From assembly GCF_014109765.1 (NCBI RefSeq), contig NZ_CP059139.1, positions 1,426,001-1,490,000 of the forward strand: 64,000 nucleotides of DNA, written 5' to 3'. Every line of letters starts with the position of its first letter. The first letter of the stretch is position 1. Source of the DNA: Pseudomonas berkeleyensis (GTDB lineage: Bacteria > Pseudomonadota > Gammaproteobacteria > Pseudomonadales > Pseudomonadaceae). Under the pieces are notes generated by a model that saw nothing but the letters and a program-made list of their open reading frames with translations, was not told the DNA's origin and ran no database searches. Below are positions 55,652 through 63,670 of the stretch, one piece after another. The position numbers and the translations under genes are program-made.

Positions 55652-56401
55652 TCATTGACCAGCGAAGCCGTGATAGGCGGCGTCGTTGAGAATCTGCGGG
55701 GCGGGGTAGGCCTTGCGGCTCTGCGAGAGCCCGAGGCTCAGCAGCATTTCGCACAGCTTGTAGGAAACCAGGCCGGGGTTGATCACCGGAATCGGCAGGC
55801 GCTCGGCCAGGTAGGCATGGGACTGGTGCATGGTGGTGGAGCCGAGCACGATCACATCGGCGCCGTCCTCCTCCATCGCCCGGCGCGCTTCGGCCTCGAG
55901 CTTGGCGAACACCACCTCTTCCTTGCCTTCGAGCAGTTCCTTGAGATCCGGGCGGGTCTTGATCGAGCGCAGAGAGGCCACCCGCGGCCACAGGTGGTAT
56001 TCGGTAAGGGTCTTTTCGTACAGGGGGAACCATTCGTCCCACATGGTGATGATGCTGAATTTCTTGCCCAGCATGCAGGCGGTGTGGAAGGCCGCCATGC
56101 CCGGCGCAATCACCGGGATGTCCAGCCGCGAGCGCAGGGCGGCGAGGCCGGAGTCGCTGACGGTGTCGATGCACACCGCGCTATAGCCTTCCTCCTGGGC
56201 GCGCAGGCCAGCCTGCACCACGGAGAAATCCATCAGTAGCACGTCGTACGCGCTGTCCCCCAGCGAGGCGCCCTTGGCGACCGGCACGAATTCCGGATGA
56301 AAGCCGGGCAGGATCATGCTGGCCGGCAGCTGCGAGGCGCGGTTGTCGGCACCTGCCTGATCCATGGGAATGGGGATGATTACCTTGATGCGGTGGGTCA
56401 T
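55652..56401 (-). CDS. Asp/Glu/hydantoin-racemase-superfamily protein lacking both catalytic cysteines
   Basis: ATG 56401 with GGGAG upstream gives 249 residues with the two-lobed superfamily layout. The first active-site loop, where hydantoin racemases have a Cys before F-x-D, reads IDTVSDSG. The second, usually LGCAGM, reads LGSTTMHQ. Both expected cysteines are therefore Thr and Ser, so a two-base racemase mechanism is unlikely. Remaining features (IPVIAPGMAAFHTA; ADVIVLGS) support the fold. It is the first gene of a transcript that continues into the NTF2 and OYE genes. Its reaction is unknown. Confidence 0.85.
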   Translation of the reverse strand: MTHRIKVIIPIPMDQAGADNRASQLPASMILPGFHPEFVPVAKGASLGDSAYDVLLMDFSVVQAGLRAQEEGYSAVCIDTVSDSGLAALRSRLDIPVIAPGMAAFHTACMLGKKFSIITMWDEWFPLYEKTLTEYHLWPRVASLRSIKTRPDLKELLEGKEEVVFAKLEAEARRAMEEDGADVIVLGSTTMHQSHAYLAERLPIPVINPGLVSYKLCEMLLSLGLSQSRKAYPAPQILNDAAYHGFAGQ

Positions 56402-56460
56402 GCAGTTCTCCCGGAGGATATTGCCGTCAGGACTACGGCTTTTGTTGTTTTCCTCTCTTG

Positions 56461-56477
56461 AGCAAGACCAGTGCCAC
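56461..56477 (-). promoter_or_regulatory. Sigma54-type promoter for the racemase-like/OYE operon
   Basis: The minus strand reads GTGGCACTGGTCTTGCT, a near-consensus -24/-12 element (TGGCAC, TTGC) with ten bases between GG (56475-56474) and GC (56463-56462). It lies 60-75 bp before the racemase-like ATG, inside the gap to the upstream LysR gene. The activator is likely the PrpR-like protein encoded at 32362-34224. Confidence 0.75.
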
Positions 56478-56607
56478 AATCAATCGAAAGCACAATGCTT
56501 TGATTGCTATAGGTTTTTCATAAAAGCAGAGCGGCGTTACCGTTACCGCTCATTCAACTTGAAATGAAACGAAGCAAGTTGAAATTACTCATGTGCCATG
56601 GCTGACG

Positions 56608-57501
56608 TCACTCCCTCCAGCGCTTGAGCAACATCTCGATGAACAGCTCTGCGGTGCTCGACAGCGGGGCGCCATCGCGCCGGACCAGGCCGATGGTGCG
56701 TTCGATCTGCGGCGGTGGCAGCTCGCGGCAGCAGATCGCGTCATGTTCGCTGGCCGGCATCGCCAGGCGTGGCAGGATGGCCACGCCCAGGCCGCATTCC
56801 ACCAGACCCAGCGAGGTCGACAGGTGTTGCACCTCGTAGAAGCCGTTCAGGCGTATGCCATGGCCGGACAGCGCGCTGTCGAGCAGCATGCGGTTGCCGC
56901 TGTCACGGCTGACGGTGATCAGGCGCACGCTTTGCAAATCCTGCCACTCCACCACCGGTAGGGCGGCCAGCGGATGGTCGCTGCGCATGGCCAGTACGAA
57001 GGGATCGCGCAGCAGGGGGGTGAAACTGATCTCCGGATGCTGGGCGCTGATCATGTTGATGCCGAAATCGGCATCGCCACTGATCACGCGTTCCAGGCCT
57101 TCATTGGCACTGACGTCGAGAATACGGATGCGGATGCCCGGATAGGCCTCGTTGAACACACGGATCACGCTGGGCAGGAAGTAGAAGGCTGCCGTCGGGA
57201 TGCAGGCGATGGTGACGGTGCCTTTCTGATGCGTCTTCAGTTCACGCACGCCCTGGACGGACGATTCGTAGTCTTCCAGCATGCGTCGCGCGCGGGGCAG
57301 GTAGTCCTTGCCGACATCCGTCAGCCAACTGCGGCGCGTCGTGCGTTCGAGCAGCTTGGCGCCCAGGGTTTCCTCCAGCTTCTGCAGTCGCCGTGAGAGC
57401 GCCGGCTGTGACAGGTGCAGAGATTGAGCCGCTTCCAGAAAGGAGTGCGACTCGGCAACCCGCACAAAGGCGGCCAGATCAAGGAACTCTATTCGATGCA
57501 T
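56608..57501 (-). CDS. LysR-family regulator of the PrpF/CitMHS genes
   Basis: The 297-residue protein has the LysR N-terminal HTH (FLDLAAFVRVAESHSFLEAAQSLHLSQPALSRRLQKLEETLG) and an effector domain with the usual two lobes from about residue 90. It is divergent from the PrpF-family gene across 138 bp of AT-rich DNA with palindromes. It most likely senses an organic acid handled by the isomerase or the CitMHS transporter. It also separates that unit from the minus-strand catabolic operons. Confidence 0.9.
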   Translation of the reverse strand: MHRIEFLDLAAFVRVAESHSFLEAAQSLHLSQPALSRRLQKLEETLGAKLLERTTRRSWLTDVGKDYLPRARRMLEDYESSVQGVRELKTHQKGTVTIACIPTAAFYFLPSVIRVFNEAYPGIRIRILDVSANEGLERVISGDADFGINMISAQHPEISFTPLLRDPFVLAMRSDHPLAALPVVEWQDLQSVRLITVSRDSGNRMLLDSALSGHGIRLNGFYEVQHLSTSLGLVECGLGVAILPRLAMPASEHDAICCRELPPPQIERTIGLVRRDGAPLSSTAELFIEMLLKRWRE

Positions 57502-57639
57502 TAACAGGTAAACCTTTCAATATATTACGCATTAATGCTTATAAATTATCACTCTTCCTTGATGTTTGCATTTGATGCATAAAAGGGTCGCTGACAAGCT
57601 GTATCCACCGCCGCCCCGGTGGTCGTTGGATCAGAGATA
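57502..57639. promoter_or_regulatory. Divergent AT-rich promoter/operator region
   Basis: This stretch is distinctly AT-rich and contains two palindromes, GCATTAATGC (57529-57538) and TGCATTTGATGCA (57567-57579). They are candidate LysR binding sites placed between the regulator and the PrpF-family gene. Exact -35/-10 boxes could not be fixed. Confidence 0.55.
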
Positions 57640-58737
57640 ATGAATAGCATCCCTTGCATGATCATGCGCGGCGGCACCTCGCGTGGCCCCTTCATCCGCA
57701 TGTCCGACCTGCCCGAGTCGCTCGAGGCGCGCAGCCAGATCCTGCTTGATCTGATGGGCGCAGGGCATCCGTTGCAGGTGGATGGCATTGGTGGTGGTAA
57801 CTCGCTGACCAGCAAGGTGGCCATGGTCGGGCCGTCCAGCCGCAGCGATGCGGATGTCGACTATCTTTTCGCACAGGTCGACGTAAGCGAACGATCCGTG
57901 GACTACACCCCCAACTGCGGCAACATGCTGTCTGCGGTTGGCCCGTTCTCGATCGAGACTGGCCTGGTGTCTCCCACCTACGAGCAGACCCGCGTTCGCG
58001 TCTTCAACGTCAACACCCAACGCATCATCGAATGCCTGGTGCCGACCCCCAACGGTCGTGTCGCCTACGAAGGCAATACCGCCATCAGTGGCGTGCCGGG
58101 TAGCGCTGCGGGCATCCAGCTGAGCTTTCTCGATGTTGCCGGCGCCAAGACCGGTAAGTTGCTGCCAACCGGCAATGTCTGTGACCACATCGATGGCATC
58201 GAAGTCAGCTGCGTGGACGCTGCCACACCGGTGGTGATCCTGTGCGCCAGCGATCTGGGCGTCGATGGTCACGCCGACCCTGCCACGCTCGACGCCAACT
58301 CCGAGATGCTGCGCAGGCTCGAAAGCATTCGTCGCGAAGCCGGATTGCGCATGGGCATGGGCGACGTCAGCCAGTCCGTGTTGCCGAAACCGATTCTGAT
58401 CAGCGCGGCTGCCGAGGGCGACGCCACCCTCTGTGCGCGTTATTTCGTACCGCAGCGCTGCCACAAGGCGCTGGCCGTCACTGGCGCCATCGCGCTCGGT
58501 GCGGCACTGAACCTGCCGGGGAGCGTCGCCAACCGCGTTGCGCGGGACGCTGGCCGGCTGCTGGAGGGGCAGGTACTCGAGGGCATTCGCATCGAGCACC
58601 CCTCCGGGCACCTCGATATCCGCGTTGGATTGCGTGACGGCAACCCCCGCGATATCGCCCGCGTGTCGCTGATTCGCACGGCACGCAAGATCATGGACGG
58701 TCACTTGTTCTACCGTGTGGCTGATGCCTTGAATTGA
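57640..58737 (+). CDS. PrpF/GalD-family isomerase
   Basis: ATG 57640 gives 365 residues starting MNSIPCMIMRGGTSRGPFI, the PrpF-family N-terminus (PCxxMRGGTSKG in many members). The middle has DYTPNCGNMLSAVGPFSIE with the family's catalytic Cys region and ISGVPGSAAGIQLSFLD further on. Members isomerise double bonds of unsaturated tricarboxylates: aconitate or methylaconitate (PrpF), 4-oxalomesaconate (GalD) and 3-methylitaconate. The other gallate-pathway genes are absent from the window and a CitMHS transporter follows, so an aconitate-like substrate is as plausible as GalD. No gene symbol is justified. Confidence 0.87.
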   Translation: MNSIPCMIMRGGTSRGPFIRMSDLPESLEARSQILLDLMGAGHPLQVDGIGGGNSLTSKVAMVGPSSRSDADVDYLFAQVDVSERSVDYTPNCGNMLSAVGPFSIETGLVSPTYEQTRVRVFNVNTQRIIECLVPTPNGRVAYEGNTAISGVPGSAAGIQLSFLDVAGAKTGKLLPTGNVCDHIDGIEVSCVDAATPVVILCASDLGVDGHADPATLDANSEMLRRLESIRREAGLRMGMGDVSQSVLPKPILISAAAEGDATLCARYFVPQRCHKALAVTGAIALGAALNLPGSVANRVARDAGRLLEGQVLEGIRIEHPSGHLDIRVGLRDGNPRDIARVSLIRTARKIMDGHLFYRVADALN

Positions 58738-58793
58738 TGAAGGCCAGGCCTTCTTCCATCAGCCCGACAATAAACACAAGACGGGTATCCGAC

Positions 58794-58862
58794 ATGTCCA
58801 TCGTTCCTTTCGCATTGCCAGGTTTTTCCGTGATTCAGATGACCGGCCGCGGTCTGCCCTGA
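58794..58862 (+). CDS. Possible 22-residue leader peptide
   Basis: A short frame, MSIVPFALPGFSVIQMTGRG ending LP, lies in the 195-bp gap between the isomerase and transporter genes. It has no strong ribosome site and no recognised family. It could be a translated leader or chance; it is recorded because nothing else fills the gap. Confidence 0.2.
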   Translation: MSIVPFALPGFSVIQMTGRGLP

Positions 58863-58932
58863 TACCCGGCAGGCGCGTCATCGCCAGCAATCCAGCTTTC
58901 ATCTGATCCGATAATTACAAGAGTTCAATGCA

Positions 58933-60237
58933 ATGCTCTCACTGCTCGGTTTATCCATGGTGGTCGTGTTCACCTACCTGATCATGACCAAACGCCTGTC
59001 TCCCGTCGTGGCACTGACCCTGGTGCCCATCGTCTTCGCCGTCATCGGCGGATTCGCTCCCGACCTTGGCAAGATGATGCTCGACGGCCTCAAGACCGTC
59101 GCGCCCTCGGCGGCCCTGCTGCTGTTCGCCATCCTGTTCTTCGGCATCATGATCGACTCGGGCCTGTTCGATCCGCTGATCCGCACCATCCTGCATGCCG
59201 TCAACGGCAACCCGACCAAGATCGCCATCGGCACGGCGCTGCTATCGCTGATGGTGGCGCTCGATGGTGATGGCACCACCACCTACATGATCACCGTGGC
59301 TGCCATGCTGCCGCTGTACAAGCGAATCGGCATGAACCCGTTGATCCTGGCCTGCATCTCCATGCTCTCGCTCAGCATCATGAGCGGCATGAGCCCCTGG
59401 GGTGGCCCGGCCACGCGCGCCATCGCAGTCCTCGGCCTGGATGCCACCCACTACTTCATTCCCATGTTGCCGACCATGATCGGTGGCGCCCTGTGGGTAG
59501 TGTTCACCGCCTGGATTCTCGGCCGCCGCGAGCTCAAGCGTGTCGGCAACGTGCAACTGCAGACGGGTGGCGATGATTGCTACATCAAGTCGATCCTGGT
59601 CGATGGCCCGCACAAACGCCCGCGCCTGATCCTGATCAACCTGCTGCTGGTGGTGGCGGTGATGGTCGCCCTGGTGGCCGGCCTGATGAACGCCGCCGTG
59701 CTGTTCATGATCGGCTTCGTCATCGCCCTGATGATCAACTACCCGCGCCTGGACGAGCAGAAGGAACGCATTCTTGCTCACGCCGGCAACGCCATGACCG
59801 TCGTGCTGCTGGTGTTCGCCGCCGGTGTGTTCGCCGGCATCTTCTCCGGCACCAAGATGGTCGATGCGCTGGCCAACTCGCTGGTGGAAATGATCCCGCC
59901 GAGCTGGGGCAGCTTCTTCCCGCTGGTGGTGGCACTGACCAGCATGCCGCTGACCTTCGTGCTGTCCAATGACGCGTATTACTTCGGCATGGTGCCGATT
60001 CTGGCCCAGGCAGCGTCTGCCTACGGCATCGATCCCGTGGAGATCGCCCGTGCTTCGGTGCTGGGGCAACCGGTGCACCTGATGAGTCCACTGGTGGCCT
60101 CGACCCTGCTGCTGGTGGGCATGGTCGACCGCGACATCGGCGATTTCCAGCGCTTCACCTGGAAGTGGGCCGTGCTCACGTCGCTGGTGATCACCGCGCT
60201 GGCGCTGCTGTCCGGCGCCATCAGCCTGTTTGCCTGA
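58933..60237 (+). CDS. CitMHS-family citrate/tricarboxylate transporter
   Basis: This 434-residue membrane protein begins MLSLLGLSMVVVFTYLIMTKRLSPVVALTLVP and has 11-12 hydrophobic segments. CitMHS motifs include ALDGDGTTTYMITVAAMLPLY and MSPWGGPATRA. The family takes up citrate, often as a metal complex, with protons. Downstream of a PrpF-type isomerase and a LysR regulator it likely imports an unsaturated or hydroxylated tricarboxylate that the isomerase then converts. Its N-terminus is well placed; upstream frames have no membrane signature. Confidence 0.9.
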   Translation: MLSLLGLSMVVVFTYLIMTKRLSPVVALTLVPIVFAVIGGFAPDLGKMMLDGLKTVAPSAALLLFAILFFGIMIDSGLFDPLIRTILHAVNGNPTKIAIGTALLSLMVALDGDGTTTYMITVAAMLPLYKRIGMNPLILACISMLSLSIMSGMSPWGGPATRAIAVLGLDATHYFIPMLPTMIGGALWVVFTAWILGRRELKRVGNVQLQTGGDDCYIKSILVDGPHKRPRLILINLLLVVAVMVALVAGLMNAAVLFMIGFVIALMINYPRLDEQKERILAHAGNAMTVVLLVFAAGVFAGIFSGTKMVDALANSLVEMIPPSWGSFFPLVVALTSMPLTFVLSNDAYYFGMVPILAQAASAYGIDPVEIARASVLGQPVHLMSPLVASTLLLVGMVDRDIGDFQRFTWKWAVLTSLVITALALLSGAISLFA

Positions 60238-60243
60238 TCCCGT

Positions 60244-60267
60244 CGGGCCACACGTTGGTGTGGCCCG
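60244..60267 (+). terminator. Strong hairpin after the CitMHS gene
   Basis: CGGGCCACAC and GTGTGGCCCG form a perfect 10-bp stem with a GTTG loop, starting seven bases past the stop codon. There is no T-run, so it may terminate weakly or protect the message 3' end. Confidence 0.5.
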
Positions 60268-60411
60268 GCATGATGTGGGGCCTCATCGGCCCTGAACAGC
60301 GTTTGCCTCGCGCGGGCGCGACACCCTGCACTCACAAAGTGCGGGGTTTACTGACCACGACTATCCGACTCGCAGGGCACGGCCATCCGCCTGCCTGGTC
60401 GAGCTGCGGCT
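60268..60411 (+). promoter_or_regulatory. Structured leader upstream of the TerC-family gene
   Basis: The region folds on paper into CCTGCACT/AGTGCGGG, GACCA/TGGTC and GCAGG/CCTGC helices ahead of the terminator at 60412. TerC-family genes are often controlled by Mn2+-sensing yybP-ykoY riboswitches, but I could not match the conserved GGGGAGUAG-type core here, so no class is assigned. The leader lacks a convincing coding sequence. Confidence 0.45.
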
Positions 60412-60443
60412 CCGGGAACCCACAGGTTCCCGGTCTTTTTTCT
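60412..60443 (+). terminator. Intrinsic terminator just before the TerC-family ribosome site
   Basis: A perfect 9-bp stem (CCGGGAACC with GGTTCCCGG, CACA loop) is followed by TCTTTTTTCT. The ribosome site CTGGAG starts at 60448 and the ATG at 60464, leaving no room for a promoter between. TerC expression must therefore read through this terminator, which implies transcription attenuation. Confidence 0.85.
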
Positions 60444-60463
60444 ACAGCTGGAGACTCTTGTTG

Positions 60464-61150
60464 ATGGATTTGTTCATCGATCCCGTGTTCTGGATGGCGC
60501 TGATGCAGATCGTCGCCATCGATATTCTGCTGGGCGGCGACAACGCCGTGGTCATCGCCCTGGCCTGTCGGCACCTGCCCGAAGCTCAGCGGCGCAAGGC
60601 GATCATGGGTGGTGTGATCGGGGCGATCGCGCTACGCATCGGCCTGCTGTTCTTCGCCATGCAACTGCTGGCGCTGCCGTACCTGAAACTCTTCGGCGCC
60701 GTGCTGCTGCTGTGGATCGGCATCAAGCTGCTGCTGCCCGAGCCAGACGAAGCCCATGAGATCAAGGCCGGTAGTGGATTGATCGCAGCGATCAAGACCA
60801 TCATCGTCGCCGACGCCGTGATGAGCCTGGACAACGTCCTGGCTGTGGCCGGTGCTGCCGGCGGCAACCTGCTGCTGGTCAGCCTCGGCGTGCTGATCAG
60901 CATCCCGATCATCGTCTGGGGCAGCCAACTGGTGCTGAAACTGATGGATCGCTTACCCCAGGTGGTGCTGCTCGGCGGCGCATTGCTGGGCTGGATCGCC
61001 GGCGGCATGGCCGTGGGTGACGTCGCCGTCGCCGAGTGGATGCCAGCGATCGTCGGCCTGAAATACCTGGCCGGCGCACTGGGCGCTGCACTGGTGATCG
61101 CAGTGGGTGTCTTCATGCGCCAGCGCGGGGCTGCGCAAGAGGCTGCTTAG
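60464..61150 (+). CDS. TerC-family integral membrane protein (YjbE-like)
   Basis: ATG 60464 has GGAG upstream; a TTG two codons earlier is less likely. The 228 residues form seven hydrophobic segments with the conserved acidic motifs DILLGGDNAVVIALA (TM1) and VADAVMSLDNVLAVAGAA (middle). These Asp/Asn residues are thought to bind metal. TerC-family proteins are linked to manganese export and to metalation of secreted proteins, and some members to tellurite resistance. The attenuator leader suggests control by a ligand or metal. A bidirectional terminator follows. Confidence 0.9.
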   Translation: MDLFIDPVFWMALMQIVAIDILLGGDNAVVIALACRHLPEAQRRKAIMGGVIGAIALRIGLLFFAMQLLALPYLKLFGAVLLLWIGIKLLLPEPDEAHEIKAGSGLIAAIKTIIVADAVMSLDNVLAVAGAAGGNLLLVSLGVLISIPIIVWGSQLVLKLMDRLPQVVLLGGALLGWIAGGMAVGDVAVAEWMPAIVGLKYLAGALGAALVIAVGVFMRQRGAAQEAA

Positions 61151-61171
61151 TCAACTGGCCCGTTCAAATGC

Positions 61172-61208
61172 AAAAAAGGCACTTGCGGTAATCGCCAAGT
61201 GCCTTTTT
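61172..61208. terminator. Bidirectional intrinsic terminator
   Basis: GGCACTTG and CAAGTGCC pair as an 8-bp stem, flanked by six A residues on the left and five T residues on the right, so it can work on both strands. It ends the TerC-family transcript; the rest of the gap to 61430 shows no gene or tRNA I can support. Confidence 0.85.
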
Positions 61209-61430
61209 CGTAGCGCTGATTTGGTGGAAACGGAGCAATTTTAGTTTCTTTACTTCGCCCATATTTTCGCTTGCTCAAATGGTAGCTCCCATATCTAGCA
61301 AGGGTTCTGCTGTTGATGGGCTCTCCTACGCGATGGTTCGGCATCGAGAGCGCTATCAAGGGTGCAGGCGCTCTGATTTGCGAGCCTTGCCTTGTGGCAG
61401 GGGGCTCTCGGGTCGGTGAATCCCACCTTG

Positions 61431-62708
61431 TCAGGCGTTCTCTTGTTGCGGATCGGTGGTTATTGGTGGCCGCAGCCCGATCAGAATGCCTGCCGGGAGC
61501 CAGAACAATACCCAGTAGTGGTTTGGGCGCAGGAGTATCGAGTGAACGTCCGTTAGCATCGCCACCATGGCCAGAATCAGCAGAGCCAGGCCCAGGCGGG
61601 CTAGAGGCTGCTGGCGCAGGCGCCAGCCCTTTTCTAGCAGGCAGCCTAAAAACAGGATGAACAGGGTGATTCCGGGCAGGCCGAGCTGATACCAGAGTTG
61701 CAGGTAGAGGCTATGAGCATGTTTGACCGACCCGCCCCAAGGGTAGGTGAACTCGAACGATGTCCCGGGGCCTTCACCCCATAGCCAGAAGTCTGGTAGA
61801 CGTGCCAGCCAACTCAGCCAGATCAGGTCACGCCTGCTGGCGCCTCTGACCAACCATTCATTACGCACTTCTGGCCAGAACATGACCAGCATGCCCAGGA
61901 GCAGAAAGGCTCCACTGATGAGTAACGCTCTGGAGGTGCGACCGGGAAACAGCAACAACAGGCATAGACCTGCCACTAGTGTGGAAACCCAGGCACCTCG
62001 GGAAAATGTCAATAGGACATAGGCACATAGACCCGCGATGCCGAGCAGTATCAGGCCTGCTTGCCAAGTACGGAGAGGGGCGGCGACCAGACGCTGGCTC
62101 AGGAGAATGATGAAAACGCCATAGTAAAGACCGGCGACGACCGGATGCTTGAGATCGGCTAGGCCTTGCCAATCAAGAGTATATAGGCGAGCGTCTTCCC
62201 GGATCTTGGCATAGTCCAGTGGAATCGCCTTGATGCCGAACTGGTGAATTAAGGTCATCCAGGCGAACATAGCCGCCACTGCCGCACACAACGTAAGCAC
62301 TGTGATCAGCGTTCGCGGGTGCAGTGTCAGGCGCCCGACCGCATGAGTGTAGATCATCACGAATAGAGCGATTTTTAGCCAATAGGCAGGGTTTTTCCCG
62401 CCGACCTCCGTTCGCCAGAGGGCATTCAGTATCACATAGGCCAGTAGACCAGTCAGGGCAAGAACCACGGGCTGCTTCCAAAGCCGTAAGTCCGGGCGAG
62501 TGAGCAGCAAAACCAGGCTGGGCAGCAGTAAAAACAGATGAACCTGAGTAGAGTAGGTACTGCCGTCGGCAATCAGCAGTAGTCCTGATATCTGCAGAAA
62601 AAGTCCGAGACTGAGCACTGCCTGCCAGGTTGGTGAAAGTGCCATACCTCCGTTTTTACAGGTTGCCACTTGGCTGGCTAGTCTCCTCACGCTGTGGAAC
62701 AATCCCAT
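61431..62708 (-). CDS. O-antigen ligase/polymerase family membrane protein (Wzy_C)
   Basis: The 425-residue protein has about 12 hydrophobic segments and the Wzy_C periplasmic region with LLTFSRGAWVSTLVAG and WGEGPGTSFEFTYPWGGSVKHAHSLYLQLWYQLGLPG; the His in HAHS is the residue usually conserved in WaaL-type enzymes. It transfers or polymerises glycan repeat units at the periplasmic face. ATG 62645 (MALSPTWQ) is an alternative start. It is divergent from the HPr-kinase-like gene, marking the edge of a surface-glycan locus. Confidence 0.87.
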   Translation of the reverse strand: MGLFHSVRRLASQVATCKNGGMALSPTWQAVLSLGLFLQISGLLLIADGSTYSTQVHLFLLLPSLVLLLTRPDLRLWKQPVVLALTGLLAYVILNALWRTEVGGKNPAYWLKIALFVMIYTHAVGRLTLHPRTLITVLTLCAAVAAMFAWMTLIHQFGIKAIPLDYAKIREDARLYTLDWQGLADLKHPVVAGLYYGVFIILLSQRLVAAPLRTWQAGLILLGIAGLCAYVLLTFSRGAWVSTLVAGLCLLLLFPGRTSRALLISGAFLLLGMLVMFWPEVRNEWLVRGASRRDLIWLSWLARLPDFWLWGEGPGTSFEFTYPWGGSVKHAHSLYLQLWYQLGLPGITLFILFLGCLLEKGWRLRQQPLARLGLALLILAMVAMLTDVHSILLRPNHYWVLFWLPAGILIGLRPPITTDPQQENA

Positions 62709-62758
62709 GGTTTACCCGTTCCCTTCGGCCCTTCTGGATAAGGCATTAGCCACTATTT

Positions 62759-63670
62759 ATGTCGCGCATTCTGCATAAAGCCTATGGCTTGTCCATTGAC
62801 TCCGATTTGCCATTGCCCGAGTTATCATCGATGTCTCCAGATGCTGCGGAGGACGTCGACGTCGAGATTCGGCAAATGACGCTGGAGGCTCCCGAACATT
62901 ACGGGGCGTTACGGCAGGTAGGACCTTTTCTCTGGGCTTCCACAACCTGCTTGTGGTTGCAGGTACCCGGTGTCGTCACCTTTCTCGTGCGTGAGGGGCG
63001 GCAGATTCTTTTCGAGCCGGCTGCCGGTGTCGACGGGGACAGCATCCGCTTATTCCTTCTGGGTTCGGCCATTGGCGCATTGCTGATGCAGCGAGGGTTG
63101 CTCGTATTGCATGGCAATGCAGTGCGCATTGGTGACCGTTGCATGGTCTGTCTAGGTCATTCGGGGGCCGGCAAATCCACCCTGGCAACGGCGTTCTCTC
63201 AGCGTGGATACGAAATATTGGCCGACGATGTAGTGCCCGTTACGGCAGATGGATGGGTGCTGCCGGGCATTGCCCGAGCCAAACTGTGGGCCGACAGCAT
63301 CAAGCATCTGGGTATCGAGACGACAGGTCTGCAGCGAATCAGGCCTATGCTGGAGAAGTTCAGCTTGCCGCTGGATCGTTCGCCTGCGCTGGAGCCTCTT
63401 GCGCTGGGCGGTTTATACATTTTGGACAAGCACAATCTGCCTGACTCCACCATCGAGCCACTACAGGGTATCCAGCGTTTCGGGTGGCTCTGTGAGCACA
63501 ATTACCGGCCGCGTTTCATCGATGCGATGGGGTTGCAGGCTCAGCGGTTCTCGCTCTGCGTTGCGATAGCCGGCAAGGTGAAGGTCAAGCAAATCATGCG
63601 CAGCGCTACAGTCTTCGATGTCGACAGTCTGGTCGACAAGATTCTCGCTGACATGGGCGTGGTTGCATGA
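62759..63670 (+). CDS. HPr-kinase-like P-loop protein
   Basis: The 303-residue protein has a Walker A loop in CLGHSGAGKSTLATAF and an acidic ILADDVVPV segment, as in HPr kinase C-terminal domains, but lacks the full HprK N-terminal domain. Such HprK-like kinases are common in lasso-peptide, surface-polysaccharide and sulfotransferase clusters, where the target is not the phosphotransfer protein HPr. The next gene, a sulfotransferase, overlaps its stop by four bases, so the two act together. Confidence 0.85.
   Translation: MSRILHKAYGLSIDSDLPLPELSSMSPDAAEDVDVEIRQMTLEAPEHYGALRQVGPFLWASTTCLWLQVPGVVTFLVREGRQILFEPAAGVDGDSIRLFLLGSAIGALLMQRGLLVLHGNAVRIGDRCMVCLGHSGAGKSTLATAFSQRGYEILADDVVPVTADGWVLPGIARAKLWADSIKHLGIETTGLQRIRPMLEKFSLPLDRSPALEPLALGGLYILDKHNLPDSTIEPLQGIQRFGWLCEHNYRPRFIDAMGLQAQRFSLCVAIAGKVKVKQIMRSATVFDVDSLVDKILADMGVVA

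Noticed and set aside
60268..60411. yybP-ykoY riboswitch
   Set aside because: The gene context fits, but I could not find the conserved aptamer core, so only a structured leader is reported.
61210..61430. A tRNA-like or small RNA gene after the TerC terminator
   Set aside because: No cloverleaf with a T-loop GGTTCRA motif and acceptor stem could be drawn; nothing supportable was found.
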